Origin: Ampelomyces quisqualis
Taxonomy: Eukaryota > Ascomycota > Dothideomycetes > Pleosporales > Phaeosphaeriaceae
Direction of reading: 5' to 3'
NCBI GenBank assembly: GCA_018398575.1
Contig: JAGTXZ010000010.1
Location: 2,790,001 to 2,854,000, forward strand
Length of the DNA stretch: 64,000 nucleotides
Positions 22,700 through 33,825 of this stretch are shown here, one piece after another. The notes below the pieces were generated by a model. That model saw only the letters and a list, made by a program, of their open reading frames with translations. It had not been told where the DNA came from and did no database searches. How positions within the stretch are numbered: the stretch's first letter is position 1; each line of letters opens with the position of its first letter. Both the position numbers and the translations under genes were made by a program.

Positions 22700-24700
22700 A
22701 AAGAAGAGAGAAGGGGAGGAGAGCTATAGGTACGCAAGACAAGTATTAGAATAGATAATAACGCTATGCACAAGAGAGAGCAGAAAGAAAAAGAGCTAAA
22801 CTTAGAACAGGCATAAGTAGAACCTAAGCTATTAGGAATAATATAGTAGCGCACTTAGTTACGTTAGAAATAATGCTTAACACTAAGAAGTAACTAAGAA
22901 GAGGAAGGTAGAGATACTATAATAGACAGAACCTAATACTAAGAGAACTATTAGAAGGCAGAGAGGAAAGAAGATGTCTATATCTATTCTATTAGCTAGC
23001 CTTTAACTGCCCTAACTAGTTAACAGCTAGAACATAACTAGTAGTTAATAGTCTCTAGGCTCTAGACATAAAGAACCTAAATGCTAAATATAAGAACTAA
23101 AGCAACAGTTCTACTAACTACTTAGAATAACCTAGGAACAAAGAGGGAAGAGTCTAGAAGCTTAGCGTTAACAGATTAATAGCTAAAGAATGCAAGAGGA
23201 AGAGCCTAGATTAACTCTAGAGATCTAGCTACTTAAGCTAGGCAATAGTTAGTTAAGACACAGCGTAATATAAATCTTTAGAGGGCCTAGGAAAACCTAA
23301 GAAAGAGGTATAGGATTCTAATACTTAGACTGCGCTAGACTATAAGGACTAGCAAGAATAACAATATTTACAATAGAAGTAGAGCTATAAGAACCTATAA
23401 GCCTAAGATGTAGAGCGCAACATCTATTCTAATATATAAGTAGTATTAAGAAATGCAAGACTAGTTTTATTAAGTCTAAGCTTAGCAATAAGATAAAGGT
23501 AGAGACTACAACAGAAAGTCTATTACTATAGAAATTGCCTACAGGCGCTATATAAAAACTATAGCAAAGACACTATATACTAGAGCCTACCTTTTTACTA
23601 TTAGAAGGCGCAATAGTTACTATTACTAAACAGTTAGTCTTAGCCTGCACCTTTGCGTTATATATAGGCTTCTTGCAGATATTAGACTCTATTATATTAA
23701 GGTAACAGAGCAGCCTGTTAGTAGTGCAGAAGGCGTTGCTAATGTAAGAAACCTAGAAGCCTACGCTAGAGATCTGTATATTATACTCTTTAGCCTAATT
23801 AAATGTTAGTAGATGCACAGAAACGCTGCAGGAAAACAAATTCTAATAAAAAAGAAATAAATTAGAAATAGCTTATATTAGTGTAGAGCTGCTGTACGCT
23901 AGCGCTAATATTATTAAGCTTGTAAATAATAGTGTCTTGCTTAACAAAAAGCTGCTAGAGAAGCTAGCAGATATCTACTAGGATATTAACCTTAGTAATC
24001 TTGCGCGTTAGACTCTAGTAGCTAAACTTGTTACTACTATAAGACTTTACTTAAGCAGCCCTAAGCTTATTAACAAAGCTAAACTAGAGACTAGAGATTC
24101 TATACTATGTTAACAGCTGCTTAACTTTAAGATTGCAAGCAAGGGCATTACAAAGTAAAATAACTATAATCTTAAAGTAATTGTTAATCTAAGAAGTTAT
24201 TAGAATTAACTAGACAAGTAAAAGAATATAGTAGTTAACTTACAGGCCTGTACGTAATATGCGCGTTCTTACACTAAGCGCAAGTACTTTTACTACAAGT
24301 AATCTTACACTTAGACTTATTACTCTTAAGCTAAGTAATAGCACAGCCTAAACAATATAGTAGGTTAAGCTTAGCCTTAATAATAATATTAGGTCTGTTC
24401 TATTCCTAGTAAGTAACTTACCTAGACCTAGCTTAGCGCCTTAGATGTAACACTTATAGCAAGAGAGTTAATAGTGTAATACTTAGTAGAAGAGCTGTAA
24501 GAAGTGCGTAGACTTAGTATCTTTGCAAATAGCAGCACAGGCGCAAGAGATATGTAGGTTAATAAGAGAGGCAACGCATAAGTAAGAGTACAGAAGGCAA
24601 GGCTAGTATAGTATATAGTACTACTTAAAAAGAGAAGTAAGAGTGCAGATTAATAGACCTAGGTAGAGTAATTTTTATTTTAATAGTTACGCAGGTCTAA
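22700..24700 (+). pseudogene. Extra 3' ORF of A1, unknown family
   Basis: Between the chromodomain and the 3' LTR there are 2 kb conserved in A2 (about 61080-63080) and, in part, in the truncated A-like element at 32835-33550. A plus-strand frame with Gln/Trp-type stops reads for example 'VELLYASANIIKLVNNSVLL' (about 23885) and 'NLKVIVNLRSYQNQLDKQKN' (about 24165), then a Tyr/Cys-rich stretch near 24250. Charged Glu/Gln/Lys-rich text upstream (22750-23400) looks like a long helical or disordered part. I recognise no domain. Because it lies beyond integrase it could be an accessory or envelope-like gene, but no membrane segment is evident. Confidence 0.45.
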
Positions 24701-24729
24701 GCGCGCCTAGCGCTAGAGCAGAGGGATTA

Positions 24730-24989
24730 TATAATAGGCTGCTGCCTAGTTAGTTCTTAGTTACAGAAAAACCTTTGCTTACTAGACTAGAACACTAAAA
24801 AGAAGGTTCTGAACTAGAACGCTAAAAATCCTCTGGGCTAGAACACTAAAAATAGTTCTAGACCAGAGCACCTAAATCTCCTAGACTAGACTACCTTAAA
24901 ACTATAAAACCTTCTAGGTAGCAATTAGGATAGATTATAAATTTACGTCTTTATTTCCTAGTAACTACTCTTAGGGTCTGCCTCTTACA
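24730..24989 (+). repeat. 3' LTR of A1
   Basis: 260 bp, starts TATAATAGGCTGCTGCC and ends CTGCCTCTTACA. A purine-rich tract (GAGCAGAGGGATTA) immediately precedes it and is the likely polypurine tract. Differences from the 5' LTR are mainly C/T and G/A transitions. Confidence 0.93.
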
Positions 24990-24994
24990 AATAT
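24990..24994. repeat. Target-site duplication AATAT, right of A1
   Basis: Partner of the AATAT at 9948-9952. The five bases directly follow the LTR end CTCTTACA. Confidence 0.9.
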
Positions 24995-27216
24995 TAGTAG
25001 TTAAAAGAGAACTACTATTAGACTTAAGGCTGTTATATTATAAGAAGATGCCTTATTATATATAATAAAGTAGTTCTAACTATTATAGAGTTATAACCCT
25101 TCTTATCTAGTATAGACCTATTTAGGTTGCTACTATAGAAAAAGGAAAAACGCTAGGCAAAGAAAAGTGTGTTACTAGAAAACAAGACTATACTAGAAAA
25201 GGCAAGAGTTATCTAAGTAACGCGACTACTTACTAATAATAGAAAGACGCTATACAGTATAGCAATAATACTATAGCTTAATGCACGCAGGTATGTGTAC
25301 GCCTAAATGCTACTAGACGCTTAGATAGAAGTATAGAATACTCTACTATTGTTAGTTTAATTGTATATTAGCTTAATACTATATAAAGAAGCTGCCTGCT
25401 ATATAAGTACTATTGCAGCCTACTAAGAACAGTAGCTAATAGTAAGCGCCTAGATACTAGACATATACAGTAACTTGCAGACTTACGTAATAAGGCAAAA
25501 ATAACTAGAAATTACTAGTGCCTACACATTAAACTACCTAGACAGACAGGCTCTTAAGCCTAGCAAACTGCTTAAAGACTTTACTTACCTACTATAAGAC
25601 CTAAAGAATGTAAGTACACCTTTAAAACAGCTATACTAGCTAACTAAAGACAGCCTAAATCTGCTAGATTTCTAAACCCTAGCATTACAGTAGTAATAGT
25701 ATAGTTATTCTATAATAACAAGAAATAGGGCATTGCTGCAATAACTAGAAACTAAGATAAGTTTAATAAAATAAGTGCAAATATAGTAGCACTAATAGGC
25801 TTAGTTATATTTAACGTAATAAGGAAATTTAATAACAATAGCACTAGAAAAACTATACTCTTCTACAGACACACTATAGAAGGTATATTGCAATTACTAC
25901 ACTTAGTATTAGCTAACAGAAAGTAGACTACTTTAATGCTATTTGCAAAAGATTAAAGAACCTAGCAGGCATTTAACAGATTCTTATATAGAATAATATA
26001 TAACAGAATATTACTGTATACACAAACTAACAAGAAAATAACAAGACTAATATTTTAGTGCTAAAGGATACTTATAACAATAACGTAGATAATATCCTAG
26101 CTAACTATATAAAAGAAAAGTAAGATTGTTATAATACGCTTATAAACAATTATAACAACAAAGAGAAGAAAAAGGCAAACTACTTAATAGAAAAGAATAG
26201 AAAAGAAAACGTTTAACAAGAAAGAAAAGTCTTACACAAAGACACTAGTAATATAAGTAGGTCTAAACGTAATATCATTTATAATAACTTGTATAGAGTA
26301 CTGTCTATATATGCATATGTAAAGCATTAAGTAAAGTAAAAGATATTTTACTAAAAGAGTATAGATATATAGATAAACTTGCACTAGAATACCTTTATAA
26401 GGTAGATAAACAGCTATAGTTTAAGAACTATAAAGGTAGCTAGAGCATTGTAGCAGAAGACGTATAGAAAGAATTTTTAACGCAAGCCTATAATATTACA
26501 ATTAAAGGCAATATACTTAACATAATTGCCTTAACTAAAGAGAAATAGTAACTAAAACTAGATAAGTGTAGTAAGTTAGTGTAACAGTATAAAGAAGAAA
26601 TAAAGTGTTATTAAGTAGTTGTAAATAGCAAGTAAGGCAAATGTTATAATAACTAGATATACTTTTACTAGTGTAACGCGTAGATACTGTTAGGTTAGCC
26701 TTAATATAACGCAATAGTGTAGACTACTGTAGCAGATAGTACAGCACTAGCAGACACAGCACCTAATCTTAACACAACTAACTAGTAAAATAATTACTAC
26801 TCTATAAGTAGTAGTAGCTGTTGCAGCCTTCTATATATAGAGCGCGTTATATACTTACTAACGCGTGCCCTATAGGATGTTAAGCCTAGTAGCTGCGTCT
26901 AGGCTAGCCTACTTTTAAAGGAGCGCAATTTGTCTATGCTATATTTGATTAAAAAGCCTATATAACTAGACATAAAGAACTAGCTTAGTTAGCTTACGCT
27001 ATAAGAGTGTAAAGACATAGGTAGCTAGCTGTAGTATATAGTTCTGCTAGTGCTATAGTACTTAACAGTCCTTAACTGTTAAATCTAGTAATACTAGTAA
27101 CACTAGCAACACTAGCAATATAGGTAACACAGGCAATATAAGTAACTTGCTGTTAGGTTACTATTAGGTTGCTAGTAACTAGAAGTAAGTAGAGCAACTT
27201 TAGCAAATTGTCTAGT
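24995..27216 (+). pseudogene. Second part of the degenerate gene in C2
   Basis: Continuation of the element C gene after the A1 insertion. It starts at TATTAGTAGTTAAAAGAG, matching C1 from about 7210 onward, and follows C1 closely up to the 3' array. It shows additional CAR-to-TAR changes beyond those in C1, so both copies were mutated independently as well as jointly. The final 74 bp of the element lie beyond Copia element F. Function unknown, as for C1. Confidence 0.7.
27212..27216. repeat. Target-site duplication CTAGT, left of F
   Basis: CTAGT recurs at 32756-32760; C1 has one copy in AATTGTCTAGTAGACAG. Confidence 0.93.
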
Positions 27217-27411
27217 TGTAAGATAAAAGGTTCTAATAATACAATAAAATGTTTGGGGTGCAACTTGTGTATTGTTGTGTCTGTAGTGTAGTCTTGTAAG
27301 GGATAAGACAGAAGGTCTCCCTATCCTAGTCCTCCTTAGGACTAGGGGGTCTATAAAACGTGCTATCTTTAACTCTGTTCCCTTCTGTTAAATACTACCT
27401 TATATCTAACA
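27217..27411 (-). repeat. 3' LTR of F (left end on the plus strand)
   Basis: 195 bp, plus-strand TGTAAGATAAAAGG...TATATCTAACA. Contains a CCTAGTCCTCCTTAGGACTAGG palindrome-like core (27334-27355). Confidence 0.95.
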
Positions 27412-27439
27412 CACCCCTTTAGCTTAAGCTTTGCTTTGA

Positions 27440-30400
27440 GCTAGAACCTCTGCTTACACAACTCTAGGTCCTTCTGTGCTGCTGCGTAAGGTCTTCTTAT
27501 CTTTGTAGCTCTTTAATACAGTGCCTGCAATCTCTATACTCTCTATCTAGTTAAGTAAATTTTCAATTTGTTCTTGCTTAACAACAATTCTATCTCTAAT
27601 ATTAACTAAGCTAACGTAATCTAGAAACTAGCGCATCTTATTTGCTAGGAGTAACTTAGTAAAGCTATTAGTAATTATCTTGTTAGTAGGTATATAGGTT
27701 ACTCTAATCTTCTTCTGTTATACTTCTTGTTGTAGCTAGTAATTATAGATATCTACGTGTTAGAGCTTTGTTGTTAACTAGGAGGTATTCTTGTTAACTA
27801 GCTAAATAGTTTGTTTGTTGTTACACTAGATTGTAATTGTAGAGTCTTAAAGTTTAATACCTAACTTAGTCTATAGTTATGTAAGGAACTGTGCCTCTTT
27901 TGCTGCTTGTGCTAGAGAGAGCAGTTCTGCTTTAGTTGTTAATGTTGTTACAGTATCTTACTTGTTTACGCGCTATGCAATTGCTCTTTCAAAAAGCTTT
28001 AGAATAAATCCTTAAGAACTCTTTTAGTCTATTATGTTGTCTGCAAATAACGCGTTACTAGCAACTACTAGTTTGTTGTTTCTGCTAAACTAGAGGCCTA
28101 GAGATTGTGTGTGTTGTAGGTAGAGGAAGACGCAGTTAGCAGCTCTTTAGTATTTAGAGCTTAGATTTGTTAAGAATTGCGCAAGTTGTAAGGTAGCAAA
28201 GGCAACGTCTAGGCGTGTGTTTACTGCTATAAACAAAAGCAAGCTAATCTTTTGTTAATATAAATTTATCTTAGCAGCTAAGGCTAGGTCCTTCCTTAGT
28301 AACAGTTTAACGCGTAACATTAGAGCATTATGTTATACTGTATAGTTAGTAGTAAGTCTAGTAATCTTATTAATGTAGGCTGCTTAAGATAGCTAGATCT
28401 TTTAGGCTTCTTAGTCTCTAATAACTTCTAGTCCCAGAAACTACTTAAGAAGTTCTCTTCTAGTAATAGTATACTTCTTCTGTAACTCTTCTACAGCCTT
28501 ATCTACTACCTCCCTCTTGTCTAAGTAATTGCTAAGGATAATATTATCTACATAGAAGAAAATAAATACTTTGTTGCAAATTATGCAGTATAGCTTGTAG
28601 GGTACAAAAAGGAAACCTATACTCAAGAGAGTATTAGTAATGTGTCTCTGCTACAGGAGAGGTAAAATCCAAAGGCTGTACAGCGCCTTGTCTAGCTAAA
28701 GTATTATACCTTCTCTAGTATATCCTCTAGGCATCTGTATATAGACTAGTTAATTAATTAGCGCGTGTACAAAGGCGTTTGTAACGTTAAATTACCTAAG
28801 CTCTAGGTTAAACTAAGTAGTAATAGCTATAAGCATGTAAAATAATCTTCTAGCTAGTGTAACAGCGTAGGTATCTAGGGCTAACACATTGTTCTGCTAA
28901 TTACCCCTTACTACTAGCCTTGCCTTACACTTCTTAAGTTAAAACTACTTGTCTAGCTTGTAGGTGTATACCTACATTAAGTCTAGTATTTAGATCTCTT
29001 CTCTTCTTGCTTAAAAGCTTAGCACTTCTATCTATAACTTAGTCTTCTTATAGCTCTTAAGGTGTTCTTTCTTAGCCTTCTTAAAGCTGTTGTAGAATAG
29101 ATAACTTGGCTTAAGTCTGTTTAGTAAGAGTAGAGGTAGCAGCTTGCTAAGATAGAGTTAATATCTCTTTATTATCTTGCGCGTAATGCTTGCATTATCT
29201 ACTTGCACTCCTTTAATGTCTTAAACGTTTCCTGCCTATAGACTAGCTATAAAAGCTGCAGCCTAAGGCTTAGCAATATATACTAGGTGTTCTTGTACGT
29301 TTCTTGCTGTTAGATTAGCTTTATAGGCTGCAATTCTAGGCTTAGCAATAGTAGCTAGACTTGGTACGTTAAGTAGAGGTTAAAGTCTATCTCTTTTACC
29401 CAGGAGAGACACTTAGTAATCAACTAGCTTAGCTCTATCCCTTTTGTGTAGAAGGTCTATTCCTAGTGTCTATGTTCTACAGAAGTAAGGTAAGACTAGA
29501 TCTTGTCCCTTATTACTACTCTTAGCAGTAACTAGAGGCAACTGCTTGTATCTAACTAAACTTATCTACGTAGTAATAAACGCTACAAGTAAAGTATTTA
29601 GTAGCGTAAGATAGAATATTCTCTTTCTTTCTGCCTTATTGTATTAGAGTTAATCTACTAGTCTATTACAGGAGTTGCTTACTGCCTTATCCTTGTAGAA
29701 CGTGTCTGTTTTACTGTTCTGTTCCTAAGAAGAGAGGAGTAACTCTACTGTTTAAATCTAGGCTTTAATCTCCTTAAGAGTACTGTGCATAAAGTTATCT
29801 ATAACGTGTTTCTTGCTTCTATTAAAAATTGTATACTTATTAAACACTACGTTACAGGTACTAATAACCTTCTCTATTAACAGTACCTATACTCTAAATA
29901 TATTAGATAATTAGTAGCTAACAAGATAACTAATCTAGGCCTTTAGGTTAAGTCTTTGTAAACGTCTCTTATGCCTCTTTGTGTTATCTGTTATTGCAAA
30001 GGCTTTACAACTATAAGTGCGTAGATAAGACTAATTTAGCTTATAAGGTAACGTAACAATTTCTATTTAATAGGCAACTCTAGTAAAGAACTCTTTATAT
30101 AGCAATTTCTAGTTATTTAAGTATCTAGGCGTTCTGTTGTAAAGATACACAGCAGAACGCACGACTTCTAGCTAAAGCTCCTACAGTAGGTTAGCGTCAA
30201 GACGCATTGCGCAGGATTTTTTCTTAATTATACTCTCTAAGTGTTCTGCTCTGCTATTCTAGGCTTAGGTATCTAGTGCAGAAAGTTCTACTATAATGCT
30301 CTAATTGTCCTTCTATTATTATGCTTCTGCTAATCAGAACGTCTTGTTATTAGTCTTAATAACTATAACTGTAATGTTAAATTGTGTCTTTATAAACGTA

Positions 30401-32500
30401 ACAAAAGTCTAGAAGGCTTAAATAATAGTGTAGGCAGTGTAGTTCTTAAGATAGAAATCCCAAAGGTAACTAGTTACTCTATACGTAATTAGCATTTGCG
30501 TCTTTTCTTTTGTGTTACTTCTGTCTTTGTAGTTATAGAAATTAATAGCTACTTACTCTCTAGGTTCTTTATAGATCTCTCTAGGTGCTCTTCTTATCTG
30601 TCTTTTTAACTTTAATCTTCTGCACGCGTTGCAATTAACTGTAGGTAGGCTAACAATCTTTACTTCTTTAGAATAATGCATAAAGTGCTTAAGTGCCTAA
30701 GGTCTTAAGTATCCTATTTGTTTATACTATATTACTACCTTAGCTTATTGCTATAGGTGTTAAGTCTGCGCAGTAGTTGCAAAGCTACCCTATAGTTATT
30801 TAATATTATTGTATTTAATAACCTATTATCTGTATTATTCTTAGAGGATAGCTACTGCAGCATTATTGTGTCTGCGCAGAACTGTTAGGTTTAACTTAGT
30901 ATCCTACTATAGACCTTGTTAGCAGAGTATCCTAAATAAGACAAGGTTACAGTAGAGGTCTAGGCAATAGGCTACGTTGTATAGGCGCAGAAGCTGTGTA
31001 GTATAGTCTCCTTCTACTCTAATAACTATAGTACTATATGCCTTTATCTATACACGTATATTACCTACCTACAGAAAGTCTTCTTGCGCTAGAGATTAGG
31101 TGTTTATAAATTATTTAATATTGTTTGCTACGTAGCACGTTATGCTAGAGTTAAGGATAAAGGATTGTTTAAGTAGATACTTAGAGTGCTTAGTTATAAA
31201 AGTTAAGGCAATAATTACCAAGTTAATTGCTCTAATCTCTCTGCTATGCAGTTATTCTTTAGATATAGACTTAATAGTAGGTGTAGTTAATTGCGACTTC
31301 TTAATTACTAGTGTCTTAGAACATAGTTGTTTTATTAATCTTACGCTGTCTTGCAGGTTAGGCGTATTACTAATCCTGTTCTTTACTATCTTAGTAATGT
31401 AGTCTTGTAGTTGCTAATCTTCTAGAGCGTTGTCTAGAAAGGCGTACTAACACTTAGAGAGGGCATAGAAGCTGTTACAGGCCTTACACTTTTGCAATAA
31501 GGATCCTCTTCTATTATAGAGCTGTTAGTGCTTTTGATTGCGTCCTCTACCTCTTTTTTCTTCTTGTTCTTAGGTTCTTTGTTATTTAGGGTTAGTCCTT
31601 CTGCAGCAAATGCTGCCTTGTTAGATTAGCTCTTTATTAGATGCATAAGTTAGGCGTTCTTCTAAAACTAAAGGACTATCTCTGTAACTGTAACAGTAGC
31701 GTCCTAGAGTCTATGTATAATAAACAATATAGTCTAGGTAGAGAAATACTTTAAAACTACTACTACAAAGTCCTTCTTAATAAACTAGTTGTTTAGGCAC
31801 TCTAGTACTTTAGTTGCTCTGCCTTCTGTAACTGCGTAGTTAACTTTAGTAAGCTAGGTGTCCTAATAGGTAACTACTCTTATTAGCTTTATTGCTTTAT
31901 AGTATCTTGTTTGTACTTTATTAAGCTTGTCTTCTGCTCGTACGCCTATAGTAGTAGTAAGCTTAGTAATCTAATCTTAGTATAGCTAAGAAGGCTTACA
32001 GCAATTTGTAAACAGGTGTGCAGATATAGTAGTTCTAATAAAGTCTGTTACCTAGGCAAGGTAATTGCTTTTTCTCTAGAACTTAGTGTCTTCTATTTTG
32101 TACGTTTTAAACCTTTCTTTATAGTTCTCTACGTCCTTCTTGTATAACGTCTTCTTAGTGTTTAAAAGATCTAATATACGCGTAAGAACAAAGGAAGGTA
32201 TATTTGCAGCGTTTAGGTAATCTAATTGGTATTAGGCTGTATATGCGTTGATTGCTGCAGTTAAGGGCTAATAGCTATCAATCTCTAGTTGCGTTACAAT
32301 ACGTAGCTTAACAAGAAGTTAAGAGAGCTGCTTTACATTAAAAAGGTGCTAGACGCGTAGAGAAACGCATTTGTTCTTAAGTTACGCAATCTATTTAATC
32401 TATTAAGTATAGTTGTTTTAGGATTACTATAGGATTGCAGTTGTATTATGTTGTTATTTTAACAGTTGTTGTTGTATTTGTGCAACAGTAGTATATTACT
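27440..32500 (-). pseudogene. Copia gag-pol relic of F
   Basis: Minus-strand reading with Gln/Trp-type stops. From the 5' side: a gag-like part (about 31450-32450). The integrase has a 'VNCNACRRLKLKRQIRRAP' zinc-binding end (about 30625-30680) and a catalytic core with 'VAINFYNYKDRSNTKEKTQM' (D to N) near 30500-30560. The RT active site region at about 28535-28565 reads 'VFIFFYVDNIIL' (YVDD to YVDN) followed by 'VDKAVEELQKKYTITRREL'. RNase H near 27880-28060 reads 'ADNIIDQKSSQGFILKLF' and 'TTKAELLSLAQAAKEAQF', the hallmark Copia 'ADWAGD-KSTSGY' and 'STTEAEY-AL--A-KE' motifs. The longest stop-free piece is 28441-28626. The enzyme set would copy and integrate the element; it is inactive. Confidence 0.88.
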
Positions 32501-32560
32501 TTATTTTGTAGGTATTTAGCTTTATAGTGCTTTAAAGGTATAGGCACTAAGACTCTTAAT

Positions 32561-32755
32561 TGTAAGATAAAAGGTTCTAATAATATAATAAAATGTTTAG
32601 GGTACAACTTGTGTATTGTTGTGTCTGTAGTGTAGTCTTATAAGAGATAAGACAGAAGGTCTCCCTATCCTAGTCCTCCTTGGGACTAGGGGGTCTATAA
32701 AACGTGCTATCTTTAACTCTGTTCCCTTCCGTCAAATACTACCTCATATCTGACA
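32561..32755 (-). repeat. 5' LTR of F (right end on the plus strand)
   Basis: 195 bp, ends CATATCTGACA with intact TG/CA termini. It differs from the other LTR by a small number of transitions and carries the same palindromic core. Confidence 0.95.
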
Positions 32756-32760
32756 CTAGT
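32756..32760. repeat. Target-site duplication CTAGT, right of F
   Basis: Partner of 27212-27216; the C2 terminal sequence resumes with AGACAGTATT. Confidence 0.93.
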
Positions 32761-32834
32761 AGACAGTATTACTGTTAGGCAGCCGCAGGTTACTGCAACT
32801 AGGTTAACTAGACAAATCTTAATTTTTCCTAACG

Positions 32835-33825
32835 TATGCGTAGGCTTCTAGTAGCCTAACTTATTATTACTGCGCAACTTTGCCTACGCAGCCTACAACT
32901 TCTTAACAAAACTAGAGCGTAGACTAGCTATAAAATACTTAGTTAACAACTTCTTAAGCTTAGGGTTAATAGCTAGCGCGTTGCAAAGTAAAATAACTGC
33001 AATCTTAAAGACGTCTAGCACTTAGAAAGAAATAAGAATAAGAGTAGGTAAATTAAGAATACTAAAATAACTTATAGGCCTATAGGCAATGTACTTAACC
33101 TTATAGCTAGTATAAGTTAACTCTGTAAGAGTAATTACGCACTTAAACTCTTTACTCTTAAGCTAAAGAATTGCGTAGGCTAGATAGTATAGTAGGTTAA
33201 GCGCGCTTTTAACAATAATATTAGAAGGCTTCTATTATAGTAAGCAATAAGGTTAGACACTATATAATAGGTTAGACTTACTACAACAAGACTCTTAGTA
33301 TAAGTGCGCTTTCTAGAAGAGGCGCGTAAAAAGATTAGTATTACTAAAGATAATAAGGCAAAGCAGAGAATACGCTAGTGTACTATAAAAGGTAAGGCAC
33401 AGGTTATAGTGCAGAATGCGCAGCTCAAAACAGTACATAGTACAATCTAAAAAGAAAGTTAAGAATATAAAACTATTATCTTAAGTAGAGTTGTTTTTAT
33501 TTTTGTATAACGCGTGCTTTGCTTACGCTAGCGCTAGAGCAAGAGAATATTATAATAGGCTGCTACCTAGAAAATCTCTTAGTTACGTAAAAAAACCTTA
33601 GGTTCTAGAATAGAAGAACCTAGCACCTTTTGCGCTAGAGCACTACAAAAGGTCTAGAGCTTAGAACCAAATAATACTCTAGACTAGAACCCAAATACTG
33701 CTCTAGACTAGAACTCTTAGGGTCTAGATAGCTACTATAAAATCCCTAGGACCTAGTATTAGCTATAGGTATTGAATTTACAACCTTTATATTTGGCGAC
33801 TACCCTAAGGGTTAGCTCCCTTATA
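32835..33825 (+). mobile_element. 3' remnant of an A-like Gypsy element (A')
   Basis: Begins directly after the end of C2 with text homologous to the extra 3' ORF of A1 (for example GCAAAGTAAAATAACTGCAA against ACAAAGTAAAATAACTATAA) and ends with an A-type LTR. The 5' part is not in the window. The LTR is diverged from that of A1/A2, so this is a separate subfamily. It abuts Gypsy element G without a recognisable duplication partner. Confidence 0.75.
33551..33825 (+). repeat. LTR of A-like element A'
   Basis: 275 bp starting TATAATAGGCTGCTACC and ending CTCCCTTATA, preceded by a purine-rich AGAGCAAGAGAATA. Shares the start and several CTAGACTAGAAC blocks with the A1 LTR. Confidence 0.8.

Larger units (their letters stand above)
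9953..24989 (+). mobile_element. LTR retrotransposon A1 (chromoviral Ty3/Gypsy), full length but split by B1
   Basis: Bounded by LTRs of 261 and 260 bp with a perfect AATAT duplication. Without the nested element B1 it is about 7.9 kb, matching A2 at 55325-63342 (8.0 kb). Gene order on the plus strand is gag, protease, reverse transcriptase, RNase H, a coiled-coil repeat domain, integrase and chromodomain, followed by an extra ORF of unknown function. The order RT-RH-INT and the chromodomain identify a chromovirus-type Gypsy element. Coding parts are full of TAG/TAA stops and the element is inactive. Confidence 0.93.
27217..32755 (-). mobile_element. LTR retrotransposon F (Ty1/Copia), complete, minus orientation
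   Basis: 5539 bp with two 195-bp LTRs and a CTAGT target duplication, inserted in the 3' end of C2. On the minus strand the order is gag, integrase, RT, RNase H, which is diagnostic of Copia. A purine tract (AAAGGGGTG on the minus strand, 27412-27420) abuts the left LTR, confirming orientation. Mutation is heavy in the coding part but the LTRs are very similar. Confidence 0.95.
9513..32834 (+). mobile_element. Repeat element C, copy C2, split by A1 and F
   Basis: C2 abuts C1 without a spacer and runs in three pieces: 9513-9952, 24995-27216 and 32761-32834, about 2736 bp in total versus 2761 bp for C1. The first gap is element A1, the second is Copia element F, each flanked by a perfect 5-bp target duplication. 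Joining the pieces reproduces C1 across both junctions (for example '...AATTGTCTAGT' to 'AGACAGTATT...'), which proves the nesting. It carries the same degenerate gene as C1. Confidence 0.88.

Noticed and set aside
28441..28626. 61-codon minus-strand ORF as an independent gene
   Set aside because: It is the stop-free stretch around the Copia reverse transcriptase active site of F, not a separate gene.
31142..31402. 86-codon plus-strand ORF with hydrophobic segments
   Set aside because: It lies antisense to the gag/integrase side of Copia element F; openness is a by-product of the mutated opposite strand.
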